From contig JAHREC010000049.1 in NCBI GenBank assembly GCA_020081605.1, forward strand, positions 682,001 to 746,000: a stretch of DNA of 64,000 bases, in the 5' to 3' direction. The translations under genes were made by a program, and so were the position numbers. The stretch comes from Albifimbria verrucaria. Lineage: Eukaryota; Ascomycota; Sordariomycetes; Hypocreales; Stachybotryaceae. Within the stretch, counting starts at the first letter, position 1. Each line of letters opens with the position of its first letter. Positions 11,613 to 23,375 of the stretch are shown here, piece by piece. Below the pieces are notes generated by a model. That model was not told where the DNA came from. It was given only the letters and a program-made list of their open reading frames with translations, and made no database searches.

Positions 11613-12257
11613 TGAAGAATGGAAGGAATTGAATAGCCGGTTAGATCTTTAGTTGAACATACAAACTCATTGCTGAAGAGCACAGAAGGGTTGAAGCTGT
11701 CGGAAAAGATGCCCTACCACTGAGCTTCCACTGTATAGTGGTGAAATATTGAATTTGGATGCGACTGAAAATGGTCGGTGAACTTGCATAATCCATGCAT
11801 TCTATTCGTCCGATCTATATATTTGAACTGAAATGAACCAAGACTAGCTGTCCTTACATCATGTTGAGCCTGTACCATTTGTTCACCCGTGGTGACATAC
11901 CTGTTTGGGAACATGCCGCAATTAAGCTCAAGGAGCGCATGGGCCTGAAATCTGTTTCAGGGTCTAGTTTAGGGGCTCTCGCTCACTAGGGTCACGTGCG
12001 GTCAGCGTGAAGCTACGTAAGCCAGTTGACGCAGGCTGCAGGCTGCAGGTCACTTTCATGGGATTGAGCCCTGGCCTTGGCGGGCATTTTGCTTGTGACA
12101 AGAGTCGGTCTCCGTATCAACGCAAAACATCCAAAACTTGCCCATCCTCCCCATTCTTCCCCATCACCTGAAGCTGCTTTGTCCACCACCCCAAGCCTTT
12201 TCAGATACATACACCCTTCTCAATTGATCCCACTGTTCTGTGCGATAACTAGCCGAC
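11613..12257. promoter_or_regulatory. Intergenic region upstream of GVP36
   Basis: ARG2 3' region, then the GVP36 upstream region with a CAGGCTGCAGGCTGCAGG direct repeat near 12031-12048 and a CT-rich tract before the start codon. No gene seen. Confidence 0.4.
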
Positions 12258-13549
12258 ATGGATAACTTCAAGGCCTTCGGCAAGAACCTCTCGTGAGTTA
12301 CATTGCGCCCGCATGGCGCCATCGGGATAATGGCCCAGCTGATTGTTTTGTTCTGCGCATCAGTGATTTCAGCGCTCAGATCACGCCTTTTGCGTCGCGC
12401 ACCTTCCAGTTCACCAAGGAGCAGCTCGGCCAGGCTGATGACAAGGTGCGTTGCTCTGCCGTGTATTCGGCCAAGACGGCTTGATCGAGATAAGGACCTC
12501 ACACTGACACCATATTCTCGCCCCGCGCAGACTCAGCTCCCCCGACTACATCGATCTCGAGAAGAGAGTGGATGCCCTCAAGCAGGCTCACCAGAAGCTG
12601 CTGGCCGTGACGTTTGTTCACCCCACCGACTTATCTACTGCTTCCAACGGCTGACCAGAATTTACCCGCAGCACCCACTACTCCAACGAGGCCTACGATT
12701 ACCCTCCCAACATCAAGGAGACCTTCCAGGACCTCGGCCGCACCGTCAGCGAGAAGGTCCAGCTGCTCTCCAGCGCCACATCTCCCGCCGAAGCCCAGGC
12801 AGCCCTGGTAGCCCCCGACCGCTAAGCCGCAGCCCAAGACCTTCAGCCATGCCGTTGCCCGTGCTAGTCTGGCCAGTAGCCAGGTCCTGCACCAGCACCA
12901 CACCGGTGCTGGCGAGGATCCCTGGCCACTGCCCTCGAGAAGTACGCCCTCGCCATGGAGCGTGTCGGAGAGTCCAGACTCGCCCAGGACGCCCAGATCC
13001 AGAGCCGCTTCCTCGCTGGCTGGAACACCACCCTGAACACTAACATTAACTTCGCTACCCGCGCCCGCAAGAATGTCGAGAAGTCTCGACTCTCCCTGGA
13101 TGCCGTTAAGGCCCACGCCAAGGGAACCACCTTCAAGCTCGGAGGCCAGGGTGCTGGTCAGGGCGCCGAGGAGCACGAGCTGAGCCCCGAGGCCCAGGAG
13201 GAGATCGAGAAGGCTGAGGATGAGTTTGTCACTCAGACTGAGGAGGCAGTCAGCGTTATGAAGAACGTATGTCCAACCATTTCCCTCTATCCGTGGTTGT
13301 GTACGCTGAGATATTGACATATGCAGGTTCTGGACACCCCGAGCCCCTGCGCAACCTGTCCGAGCTGATCGCCGCTCAAATTGAGTACCACAAGAAGGCC
13401 TACGAGGTGCTGAGCGAGCTTGCGCCAGTCATTGAGAACCTCCAGACGGAGCAAGAAGTGAGACGAGCATCTGGCTATTCCGTGGAATGAGAGTTGCTGA
13501 CTCTGCATAAAAGGCGACTTACCGAAAGAGCCGCGATGATGCCGCCTAA
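12258..13549 (+). CDS. GVP36: BAR-domain protein of the GVP36 family
   Basis: A membrane-curving BAR protein of Golgi/endosomal vesicles. Six exons: 12258-12292, 12373-12445, 12531-12611, 12672-13266, 13327-13457 and 13514-13549. The start MDNFKAFGKNLS and the blocks TQADD-like KEQLGQADDK, IKETFQDLGRTVSEKVQLL, ALEKYALAMERVGESRLAQD and LAGWNTTLNTNINFATRARK are the family's helical BAR signature. The last small exon ends TYRKSRDDAA, as expected. The frame is broken in C-rich runs at about 12539-12543, 12812-12820, 12920-12922 and 13337-13340. Adding one or two bases at each gives 318 residues. A long open frame on the opposite strand is a shadow. The high GC and strongly biased codons suggest good expression. 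Confidence 0.87.
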
Positions 13550-14162
13550 GCATCTATTAAGACATTGATACTCTAGCGCAGGGGCCTCTAGCCTCGTGGA
13601 ATTGCGTGACACGGGGCTGAAGCCGACTTTGGCCACCAGGTTTACTTCATACGGGATTAGGTGTGAAGGTAGCACATGTCTGCAGCACGTTATAGCTTCT
13701 CCTGTCTTGGTTTATATGAACATTTGATTGTGCGTCATCTATTTGACGGTTAGTATGCTGCAACTGCTTGTTGTTGCGTCTGGTGCGCAAATAAAGCGCA
13801 CAGGACGGTTGTAATAGTTTGACAACAAGAATTCAAGATATCCTTTCTACAATCAATTGTCTCTGCTCCACATGAAAACAACCACCACCACCACAAACCA
13901 TGAGATTTAACGTGAAATTTCCATTTGGGCAATGACAAGTTCTTGATCATGTGCCGGGAATTCAAAAGAGAGTGTAGGGACCGGTACAGCGCTAACAACG
14001 CAATCGGCCAATGAGATTACTTGTAATAACCAGACCATATCACGTGATGTAGAATTGTCCATGATGAAGCTCCAATTGACAGTGATGAGCTCGATTCCGG
14101 CTGCAACATCAAATTCAACGAAACACTTCACCACCCTCACATCACCCATTGGTCTCGCCAGC
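13550..14162. other. Intergenic region between GVP36 and the complex I subunit gene
   Basis: An AT-richer spacer with a short CCA repeat near 13880-13895. It holds the upstream region of the next gene. No other gene seen. Confidence 0.4.
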
Positions 14163-15001
14163 ATGCGTCCCACGTTGCGTATGCTCGCGCGCTACCTGGA
14201 GCCGGGCACTCCAACCGGTCTCACCGGCCTGTGGACGCACAGCACGCCCCGATCAACCCTGCTCTACCTTTACGGCAGCACCCTTCAGAAGCTTCAGGCC
14301 ATCCCCGAGACGTCGCTGTACCGCCAATCCGTCGAGGCCGTGACCAAGCACCGCCTGGCTCTTGTTGAGCAGACGACTCCCCGGCTACGAAGAGTGGTCT
14401 GCCCGAGCCCGCGAACTGGTCAAGCAGAACCCCGAACAGTTCCGCGTCAACAGCGGCCGCGTGGACGGCAGCGAGGCCCGCACCGTTAAGCTGGGCGACC
14501 GCGTCTTCGTTGTCGGTTCCCGACACGAGGCTGGTGATGTCAGGACCGAGGAGTGGGACGGCGAGGCGGACGAGGGCGGCGAGCTGGAGGGCATCCGAAC
14601 CCCGAGGAGCGCAAGGACCAGTTCAACTATGGCGACCGAAAGCCGCTCGACAACCACCGACAGGTCGAGTGGGAGGACGAGCCCCAGCTGACGGCTGATC
14701 AGTACGTACACGTTGGGGGTATGCGGTTGAGGTATAATTCAGTACTGACACTTTGCCACGCAGGATTCAGGAGCTCGAGAACAAGATTGGCGCTGGCCTG
14801 ATCGAGGAGGTCATCCAGGTCGCCGAGGGTGAGCTGAAGCTGATCGATCACATGGCCCAGGCCAAGGTGTAAGTTGCCGCCCATTTTACCCCTTCCGATC
14901 ACGGAGTGTGTTACTGACGATTGTGGTTCCATAGCTGGGAGGATCTTGAGGATAAGCCGGTTGAGGGCCAGTGGACATACTTTGAGCGCAAGTCCATGTA
15001 G
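14163..15001 (+). CDS. nuo29.9: NADH:ubiquinone oxidoreductase 29.9 kDa subunit (NDUFA5 family)
   Basis: An accessory subunit of mitochondrial complex I, matrix arm. The start at 14163 gives MRPTLRMLARYLEPGTPTG, similar to the short presequence of fungal homologues. The core block is STLLYLYGSTLQKLQ, IPETSLYRQSVEAVTKHRLA and PGYEEWSARARELV. The C-terminal block LIEEVIQVAEGELKLIDHM is followed by GQWTYFERKSM. Exons are 14163-14701, 14764-14868 and 14935-15001, with matching phases. Frame breaks at 14379-14382 (two C short) and 14600-14603 (one C short) lie in C runs. With these restored the protein has 237 residues. An upstream in-frame ATG exists at 14064 but is less likely. Confidence 0.88.
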
Positions 15002-15528
15002 AGGCCGGATTTGAGGCTTGGGGCTTGTAAAAGTAGACGTTGTCGGTGTATGTTTTCATTCTTTGTGCTCGGTCGGTAGGCACGAAATGCATCAAGTTTG
15101 GTCCGACGTGTTGTGTTGATTTCAAGGATCCGTGACTTTTGTGAATGCTCCCCAGACAGCTAACTTTGTTGCAACTTGTAGATCATAGAGTAAGTTGTGG
15201 TATGACATCGCCCTGGAGCGGTCATGATGCACTGGGTCGGTGATGCGTAATAGATCATCTTTCGCTCACAGCGAAGGTCTTCTGCTTATTTAATTTTAAA
15301 TTTGCTGCCAAATAACCCTTCAAATACATTATCGGCGTGCTGCTCTGCGAACTATGATCTCTTGTGGTTGATAATATGAGACTTGTGGTATATTTATCTT
15401 GCTGGCTGGTAGCGGGTGGGTGCACAGTTTGTTTAAGATCTGCGCTACCTGACATTTCCACCACCTCAAAACACAATGCACGCACTGCCATAACCTTCAG
15501 CTCAAAACACCAAAAAATAAACTAAAAA
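15002..15528. other. Intergenic region before RRN11
   Basis: Spacer holding the 3' region of the complex I gene and the A-rich leader of the next gene (AAAAAATAAACTAAAAAATGG context at the start). No gene seen. Confidence 0.4.
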
Positions 15529-16738
15529 ATGGATCACGCTGAAGGGGTACCCAGCTCTGGGAATCCCTACAAGAGAAAAAGATCATCTAGCAGACCCGTC
15601 GAGCCTAGCAGCTCACGGCCCTCCCACCTTCCGCAAGACTCCATCAATCCTTTCAGCTACACGCCCAGCAAACTCGCCCAGCTCTCACTTGCTGGCTTGA
15701 CAGATGCAGAGGAGGACCCTACACGCTCAATACCGGGTTTCCCGCATCGCGGGTTTGACAAGACGTCATCGGCGCGCGATTTGGACGTCGAAACCGATGC
15801 TGAGACAGACGTTGAGGACAAGGGCAAACTAGGCAAGGATGCGACCCGAGGACCTGGGCGAGACAGCCATTTTGATATTCTATTGCAAGCCGTAAATCGC
15901 TTCCTCGACCAGGAGACCTGAGCAAGGCCGCTAGAGCATATGGCCTCATTCTCCAGCTTCGGCCGAAAGGCATGCCCATGGATATCCGCCAACATCGCTT
16001 GTGGTCCATCGGCGCCGAGATCCTCATGCGTGAGGGTGAGAAGCCAGCTTCTACGACGGAAGGACCTCCGAAGCAAAGATGGGGTTTCGCAGCAAATATG
16101 GCCAAGGTGAGAGCCTATTACGACACGCTCATCCAGCAGCACCCCTACGACTACAAGCGCCCCAACGCTGTTTCAGCTTTGGACTTCTGGCTGGCGTTGT
16201 TCAACTGCGAGGTCTACAACACTCATGTGGAGCATGAGCTTGCCATATCACGGCTTGATGCCGGCGAGACGCTGGCCTTGCCTGAGGACGAGCAAGATGA
16301 GGATGTAAGCCAAGGTAGTATATCTCTTGAGCAGCAGGACGATAATTCTGGACACGAGTCACGTCTGCGAAGAAGCAGGGATAAATTAAGACGCCAAGCC
16401 TTGACCGCTATGAAGGACGTCACAGCCCGGATGGACAGTCTTATGCGGGAGCCGCCTTACTCGAAAAGCCATGACTACCTACGCCTACGTGCCATGTCCT
16501 CACTCTACATATCGGATCTCATTGTCCCGATCACGGAAGTTGGCCCTCTTGCCCTCGAACAGGCAGAGAGAGCGCGAGAGATGGAACAGCAAACAGCCCG
16601 TATGTATTTACAAAAATTGCGGATAACGGCGGAGAGTTGGACCACGTTGCGCGGGCCCTGCTTGGCTCAGAGGACGACGATGACGAAGAACTCCATTTGG
16701 GACTCCAGCATTCATCACTTCCGATTCGAGAAGTATAG
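15529..16738 (+). CDS. RRN11: RNA polymerase I-specific initiation factor RRN11 family
   Basis: A subunit of the Pol I core factor that recruits polymerase to rDNA promoters; it acts in the nucleolus. The N-terminus is disordered and basic, with NPFSYTPSKLAQLSLAGL. The conserved TPR-like core is AARAYGLILQLRPKGMP, DIRQHRLWSIGAEILMRE and YDTLIQQHPYDYKRPNAVS. The C-terminal part is acidic and ends PIREV. One base is missing in a G pair at 15912-15913 and one in an A run at 16612-16616. Restoring both gives 403 residues and a stop at 16736-16738. The gene runs towards EED, and the two stop codons are only 27 bases apart, so the transcripts probably overlap at their 3' ends. Confidence 0.85.
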
Positions 16739-16765
16739 TTGCTATCGCTACATCTTCTAGATCCC

Positions 16766-18853
16766 TTAGTTGGCGCGGACTCCATTAACAGGGCCCTTCT
16801 TACTCCACCGCTGCAGCACCAGTGTTGTGTTCGAGCTTCCTACCACCACGCACCACTCACCACCAGGGCTCCAAGCAGCCTGCCGGCCGACAAAGTTTGC
16901 CGAAGAAGACTCTGTCTTGTGCGCGCGCAAGGGCTCGTGGGGTCTTCCATGTTGTACCTTGACGACCACGACTCCAGCGTCTCAGGACTGTAATCTGCGA
17001 GCTCCTCGTTTGGCTTGCTGCTTTCTATGAAACTCGTCCTGTTAGAAGAAGGCGAGTCTTTGTCAGTTGCAGAGCCTCGAACGCGGTTGGCAGCATCGGC
17101 TCTCTGACGAGGAATCACGGGCTTCAGCCAACCAGGCAAACGAGGCAGCTTCCCTTATCCTTTCGTTCAGGGTCACGCAGGCTCTCCATGAGCTCGCGGT
17201 ATGCTGTGAGACGCTCAAAGTCCCAGAAGAAAATGTTGCCGGCGGCGTTGCAAAAGGCAAGCACGGGGTTCTGATTGGGGACGAAATGGAGTTTGAATCG
17301 CATGAAGAACTGCGGTCCGCAATTTGGCGTGTGGAACTCGAGCAAACGGGTGTACTGCGCAGGACACTGAGGGAGATCGTGGGGACAAAAGCAGAGCGGG
17401 TAAGTCTACCTGGGTCGTAGTTGGTAGGTGTCACGCTCTGCGGTGTCGGCGCGATGGACTGCGGTGGTGGCGGGCCATCGGAGGAGAAGCCTTCAATCCT
17501 CCACAAGACTATGACGTTATCATGGCAGGCTCGTGATAGGATCTGGTCCCCATAGAAGGCAACACTGTTGCAGCGAGTCAGTCTAATAGTATCATAGTAG
17601 CACCGGTATAATCACATACCAATCTACGATACCACTATGAACAGCAGAGGTAGAGAAATGAGGGTAATGAACCTGAAGAGGTGTAGATATTGGTTCCGTG
17701 GGAAGGTCAGGGATAGTCCACTGTAAGGCTTGTCAGCAGATGGTGTTTGCAGGAAGTTGTGGTTATTGAGACTCACGAGATTGATGATCTGATCATGACC
17801 GGCCGAAAGCAGGTAGCGTCCAGTGTCATGGAAGGCCTACATTTGTATTTAGCCACCGGTGTAGTAGGTCAAAGAAGTAGTGGCATCTTACCAAGCTCAG
17901 CAAGTTCCACGAATGGCCTTCGCCAGCCAAGATACACAGACATGGCTGCTCCTTATGAACAGGATCAAGACTCCATATACGGACACTTGTGTCATCTGAA
18001 GCAGACGCGATGATAGATGAGTCTGCTGGAGAGGTTGCGAGATCATTAACCGCCTAGAACATGTATTAGCGACAGGTGCAAAGATTTATACTAAGAACCG
18101 GGTTACTGACAGCACCATGGCCTGTGAAGCACTATACCCATCGTCAGTGAGAGTATACATTAGTTGAAATTGGGGGAAGCACATACCTCGACCAATTCAC
18201 GCGTGATGACATTGTATATCTTTACCTTGGCATCGACGCCACCAATGCAGATGTAGGGAGTTCCAGAGACCGGGTCTTTAGTCCAAGTACAGCAACAAGC
18301 CGATGCTTCGTCCTAGGGAAAAGAACAAGACGGGTCAGTTCAGATTGTTGGGACGAGATTATTGGGCATGAGACTCACGTCATCGTCGCGGATCACTGCA
18401 ATGACCTTGCATGGATTCGAGTCGCCGGTGCTTTGAGAGAGCCTACAAATAACAACCTAGGATTCCGTGAGTCAATGGAAATATCGGGAAAACGCTTTGG
18501 GGTAACCACGGACGTGTTTCTTGCTCACAGCAGCGAAGACGGGGTCCTGGTCCAATGGTTGATATGGACAAAACTTGATGTCGAAAAATTCTAATCAAAA
18601 GCATGAGCATAAGCGCTGAATGCAGGGTGAAAAGGATGGTGACAAGGGGACAATACCAGCGACATTATCATCGTGGCCTAGGAATTTTGTATCATTCTGA
18701 GCATTGAGAAGTTAGCTATTACTGTAGGTCGATATGAAAGCGTGGCATCTTCAACACAACAAAGGGAACAAAGAACAGGCGCACCTCGAACCCGAAAGAG
18801 AGACGCAGCCTTGGGAGTTCAAAGGCCGTTTCATCGGCCGCAGCCACAGCCAT
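16766..18853 (-). CDS. eed: EED/ESC-type WD40 subunit of Polycomb repressive complex 2
   Basis: The WD40 propeller of PRC2, which binds trimethyl-lysine and stimulates H3K27 methylation. About nine exons on the minus strand with short GT/AG introns. The start at 18853 gives MAVAAADETAFELPRLRLSF. Blocks in order: FLGHDDNVA; FFDIKFCPYQPLDQDPVFAA; ACCCTWTKDPVSGTPYICIG; VKIYNVITRELVECFTGHG; ASASDDTSVRIWSLD; AGEGHSWNLLSL; DTGRYLLSAGHDQIINLW; VAFYGDQILSRACHDNVIVL; CGPQFFMRFKLHFVPN; and the terminal AAWSPGGEWCVVVGSSN. These match fungal EED closely. One-base deficits near 17147 (G run) and 16948 (C run) break the frame. The border of the intron near 17370-17420 is uncertain. The gene lies at the edge of the sparse accessory region. 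Confidence 0.9.
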
Positions 18854-20953
18854 CTGTTCAGAGTGGACAAGCTGAACCACCTGGAATGGCGCGTAGAGCG
18901 TGAGGTGTCGTGGTGTTTACGTGAGGTTGATGGATGAGGTTTTGCCCGGTAGCACCAACGCGAAGCTAACCGATGAAGGTATTGCCTTTAACTCGATTGA
19001 ACCAATTACGTGAGAACAGAGCGGTGAAAATGGCCAATTGATTATTTGATGCGAGGTACCCCAGAAGGCTAGAGAGATGCGCGTTGGTTATTGATCTAGT
19101 CAAGAATCCATAAGGAGAAAATGCATCAAGCATTGATTGGTGTGGCGCCTTTGCATGTGTTTACGTCTGCGCCTGTATCTACGGTGGTTAATGGGTGGCC
19201 AAGCCCCTAAAATTACTGTGCACCCCACTAGGCTTCGCATCTGTTGGGTACCATTAGGGATCTGTTGGCACTTATCCAGTTGGCGTACTGGAGCGCCTAC
19301 TACCTTTAAGTATTGAAACTTAAGTTATATATGATTAAATGCGTATAATGAGATGGATCCTTTGTCCAGCATCATACGGGGGTTTAAATTATCTTTGCAG
19401 ACCCCATCTGTTCTATGGGTGGTTTATTTTTTACTGTATCGACATTTATCAGCTTCCAGCATTGATTGGAAGGCTAAGACACGTTGGTCTTAATTTTGGG
19501 TTGGTTACAAAGCTTGGGAATCCGTGACGAAAGTGTAACTACTAGATGCAAAGATTTTCTATACTAATATCAAGTAAAATCAACACTTTATTGTATAAGT
19601 GCAGAACCGGAAAGCTATACTAACGAAATCACCAGGCGTGCAATTACCAATGCTTACTCTATAGGGTAGCTCGAATGCTGAGACTTGCTACAGATAGCTT
19701 GAGTTTAACCTGGAGTTTATCTGGTCGAGCTTAAGATGCAATTTACCCAACCTCAAAGATAACTCATATTAATATATTAGATGCTCCGAAACCTATTAGA
19801 TATAAAACAGGCAAAAACATAGGAATGCAGTGTAGAAAGTGCACCCGGAAGGGAAAAAATATACAGCCAGACAGGCAAAAACATACAACAGCCGGTATTC
19901 GCTGGTCGTCACCGACCCAACTACTAATCTGCCGGTTACATGCTTAATTAAGGGAGAGCGGACGGGATCCCATGCTTTCATGCACCTATGGTCGTATGTG
20001 GGAGAAGTAGGTGTTATAATAACTTATAGCTGGATGATTATCATGCTAATGGAAGCAAAAACAACATACAACAGCCGGTGTTCGCTGGTCGTCACCGACC
20101 CAACTACTAATCTGCCGCTTGCCTGCTTGATTAAGGGAGAGCGGACGGGATCCCATATTTTCAGACAGCTATGGTCGTATGTGGCAGACCGCAAGCAACT
20201 ACATACTATGTAGACAAAGCTGCCTCATCCACCGGTGTCTTACTCCCATTGTGGGCGCTGCCCTCTACTTTCATAACTTTACTTGCCAGGAGCTCAAGGA
20301 AAGCATGTGACAATATACAATGAACCGTTCAGTGTCTTATAAGCCCCATCTTTTACTATCCTTGTCTTGTCGCTGTTTTGTGAGCCACTGTGATCCTACA
20401 CGAATATTGCTGGTGAGATCTCCAGCTAACTGAGCTATGTCTTGTGATCTATTGTTTCCTAACTAGTCTACTTTCCAAGACCTTGTCGTACCCAAACTGT
20501 ACCTAATCCTAGCAGAGAAAAGAACATAATGTTTCCAGCAACCTCATATTTACATAATTCATGAAATAAAGCCATAGCAGTGATACTTCTCCTTGCTTTA
20601 CTGAGACATGCAAGCAAAAGCAAACAACATTCGTCATCTTTGGAAATTCTCCACATAAGAGCAGTAGCACCATATTGCGAATCATAGCAATGTATCCGAG
20701 GATACAAATAGTACGCAACGTAAGCGGATGTCTACTGACATGACTTTGGAGGCTCAGTGCTCCACATTTTATCCTAGCAATAGAAAGGCGGGGGAATATC
20801 AGCAAATACCTACATTCATCACCACCCACGCTTTGCTTGGCTATTATTGTTCACGTATGTTACATGCCTATGGCACACGATCCGCGTAATTCTTCTATTT
20901 AGCTCCTTCTATTTCGGAGTTTATGCAGTCCAGCCATTCGGTCACGTACTAAA
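18854..20953. other. AT-rich intergenic region with a short direct duplication
   Basis: About 2.1 kb without a recognisable gene. It holds the EED upstream region, AT-rich sequence, and a duplicated segment described separately. Confidence 0.5.
19875..20184 (+). repeat. Diverged direct duplication, unit about 127 bp, period 183 bp
   Basis: Copy 1 is about 19875-20001 and copy 2 about 20055-20184. Both begin GCAAAAACA and share CAACAGCCGG, CTGGTCGTCACCGACCCAAC and GAGAGCGGACGGGATCCCAT. They differ at roughly ten sites, mostly substitutions. The 183-base period is a multiple of three, and a 124-codon open frame (19839-20213) covers both copies, so the peptide SLVVTDPTTNLP..CLIKGERTGSH occurs twice. 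This may be a decayed coding fragment. I do not recognise the parent family. Confidence 0.75.
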
Positions 20954-23375
20954 ATGGACGAGGAGAATCGTGCTGGTAGGGATATCGACGAGACGCGAGT
21001 TTTGCAAAATTGGTACAATGGATACCTTGAGGCAGATGATGTCTCCATTTATTGTCAGCCTCTAGCGGATGTAGTGCTGGATGAAAAACTCATTGAACAA
21101 CAAATAAGTAACGCATCAAAATGCATCGAGATTGCAGATGGGTTTTGTTGTGTGTGTCAGACAGTATTTGACACTTGGCCCTATGGCATGCGTCACCCAG
21201 GTGAATCCCAGGTACGCAATCCTGTCAACGTTAAAAAGGAGACGGAAACTAAATCGCCACATTCCCAGGAGACCGACTCGGGCTTAGAAATAGAGCCATT
21301 GCCGCACTTCGGCAAGTGTTTAGCTTGGCGCTGGCACCCGGGAGGGGCGATGTGGTTACTCTCAATACGCGACCTGATACAATCTCACTCGAAGCTTCTG
21401 CCCGTGCAGGATGTCGGTCTTGTGCATTTCTTTTTCAGTCCATTGTGGCTCAAGGCCTCCTCCACCTATTCAGAGTGATCGAAAAACGACTTGACATGCT
21501 CAAAAAGCCTTCAAGAGTATCCCTCATGGTTTCTAAATGGTCAGACGAGCTGTGGGCGTATTTTGGGTGGTACGGCTTTCCTGGGAAGTGTGACCATGAA
21601 TGGGATACCCTGTACCAGGAGCTCCCACCTCACGCTTTGAAGTTTAACATTTATAGACAAAAGAGCTTGACTAATGATGAGAGTAATCTTGGAGCAGCCT
21701 TAAAGTCTTTGCAAGTGCGAAATGTGAAGTTTCCTGTACCATTAGACAGGGTTTTATCTTATGTCAAACAATGGGCGTCGACCTGTCTATCCTCACATAC
21801 TGAATGCAATTCAAATCCAGTAGCTGAGTATCCCTCACGTCTCTTATCGATTGCAGAAAGGCCTATAAAGCTAGTCATAACGACTGGCTGGGTTTCAAAG
21901 CCACGTTATGCGACACTCAGTTATTGTTGGGGAGGTTCCGGCCATCTGCATTTGACACATGGAAATCTTGAGCGCTTCACCATAGCCATACCTGATGCCT
22001 TAATTCCTCAAACCTTTGAGGATGCTATATGTCTTGCTAAAGAAGTGGGTTTAGAATATCTATGGATCGATTCTCTCTGCATCAGTCAAGACGATCTTCA
22101 TGATTGGGAATCCGAGGCAAGTAAAATGGCCTCTATATATGGTGGTTCAGACCTCACGATAGCAGCTTCCTCGGCAAAGAATCCAAGCGAAGGCTGCTTT
22201 ACGAGGAACCCATACGGTTGCGGTGGCTTTTACACCAATGTCACCGTTGACGACCGAACGGAGATCTTGCAGTTCAAGGAGTCCAATCTCTACAAAAAGC
22301 ATGTTACAGGATCCCATCTCGCTACTAGAGCCTGGGCAGTCCAAGAGAAAATTTTGTCGCTGCGAACACTGCACTGTGGAGTGTGGGGATATTTCTGGGA
22401 GTGCAGGAGTGCGTTGCATCAGAGTCCTTTCCTGACGGATTTATGGCAGAATCGGTCCCATGGCCCCTTGTTCGGCACTTTTCTGAGTTAAAAGAGCCTT
22501 GGCACTCTGATGACACCAGCCGATGGGCATATATAAGAGATTGGTACTCAGGGTGTGATCTAACAGTACCTTCAGATAAGCTGGTCGCCTTCTCTGGTAT
22601 AGCAAGAGTCATTCAACAACAGAGCGGAGACGAATATGCTGCCGGGCTGTGGAAGAATAAAATGCCAGCAGATCTTTGTTGGGTGTCAGAGCAGCCTCGC
22701 AAGCGTCCAGCTTACCGAGCCCCAACCTGGTCCTGGGCATCCATAGATGGCAAGGTTTCAACCCGGCATACACAACCATTTGAAACTATATATGCGGTCG
22801 TGGAAACTATTAATCTCAAGCACCGTAACGATACATTTGGTGCGGTTGTCGGAGGATCACTTTCTCTCCGATGTTACGGGCTGGTAGCTGGACGTGTACT
22901 TTCGAAAGCATCAGCGCGGAGAAATCGTCCGCACGCGAGCTGGATCGAGAGTGGTAAGTATGAAGTTTATGTCGACCTAGGGCATGCGCAGTATGATTTC
23001 GCTTTCGATCCAGATTGCTGGGATGTTGATGATGACGAAATTCACGTGGATGAGATGGTTTATTTCCTAGCATTGCATGGAGGCGAGGCTGGAACAACAT
23101 CTTCGCGTGCGGACGGTGCCGAAATTAAGAACAAGATGATTGTTGGCCTCGTGTTACAGTCCACAGGCAAGCAGTTCGGAGATTTTATACGAGTCGGCTA
23201 TTTTACCCATCAATATCGAATCGAGTCTTGGCATAGTGACGATGTGGTTGATGATTATCATCCTTTTCTGGATTTATTGGAGACGAGAGGTATCGAGGCG
23301 ACAAGAAATGTCGCTACTGAGATTGCAACCGGTGCGGATGTGGAACAGGCAAAGTTCCTAATTCGTATCTTATGA
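20954..23375 (+). CDS. HET-domain (heterokaryon incompatibility) protein
   Basis: A protein of the fungal HET family (PF06985), whose members trigger cell death in non-self recognition. The HET core is clear: YATLSYCWGGSGHL, FEDAICLAKEVGLEYLWIDS, LCISQDDLHDWESEASKMAS, IYGGSDLTIAASSAKNPSEG and, after it, RAWAVQEKILSLRTLH. The N-terminal 130 residues include a Cys-bearing segment (FCCVCQTVFDTWPYG). The C-terminal part contains APTWSWASIDGKV, typical of this family. Frame shifts of one base occur at about 21316-21340 and 22415-22425. With both restored the protein has 807 residues and no introns. It stands alone between AT-rich spacers. Its partner and function are unknown. Confidence 0.85.

Noticed and set aside
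12631..13320. 229-codon open frame on minus
   Set aside because: Exact shadow of the GVP36 exons; low-complexity Leu/Gly/Val composition from antisense reading of a GC-biased gene.
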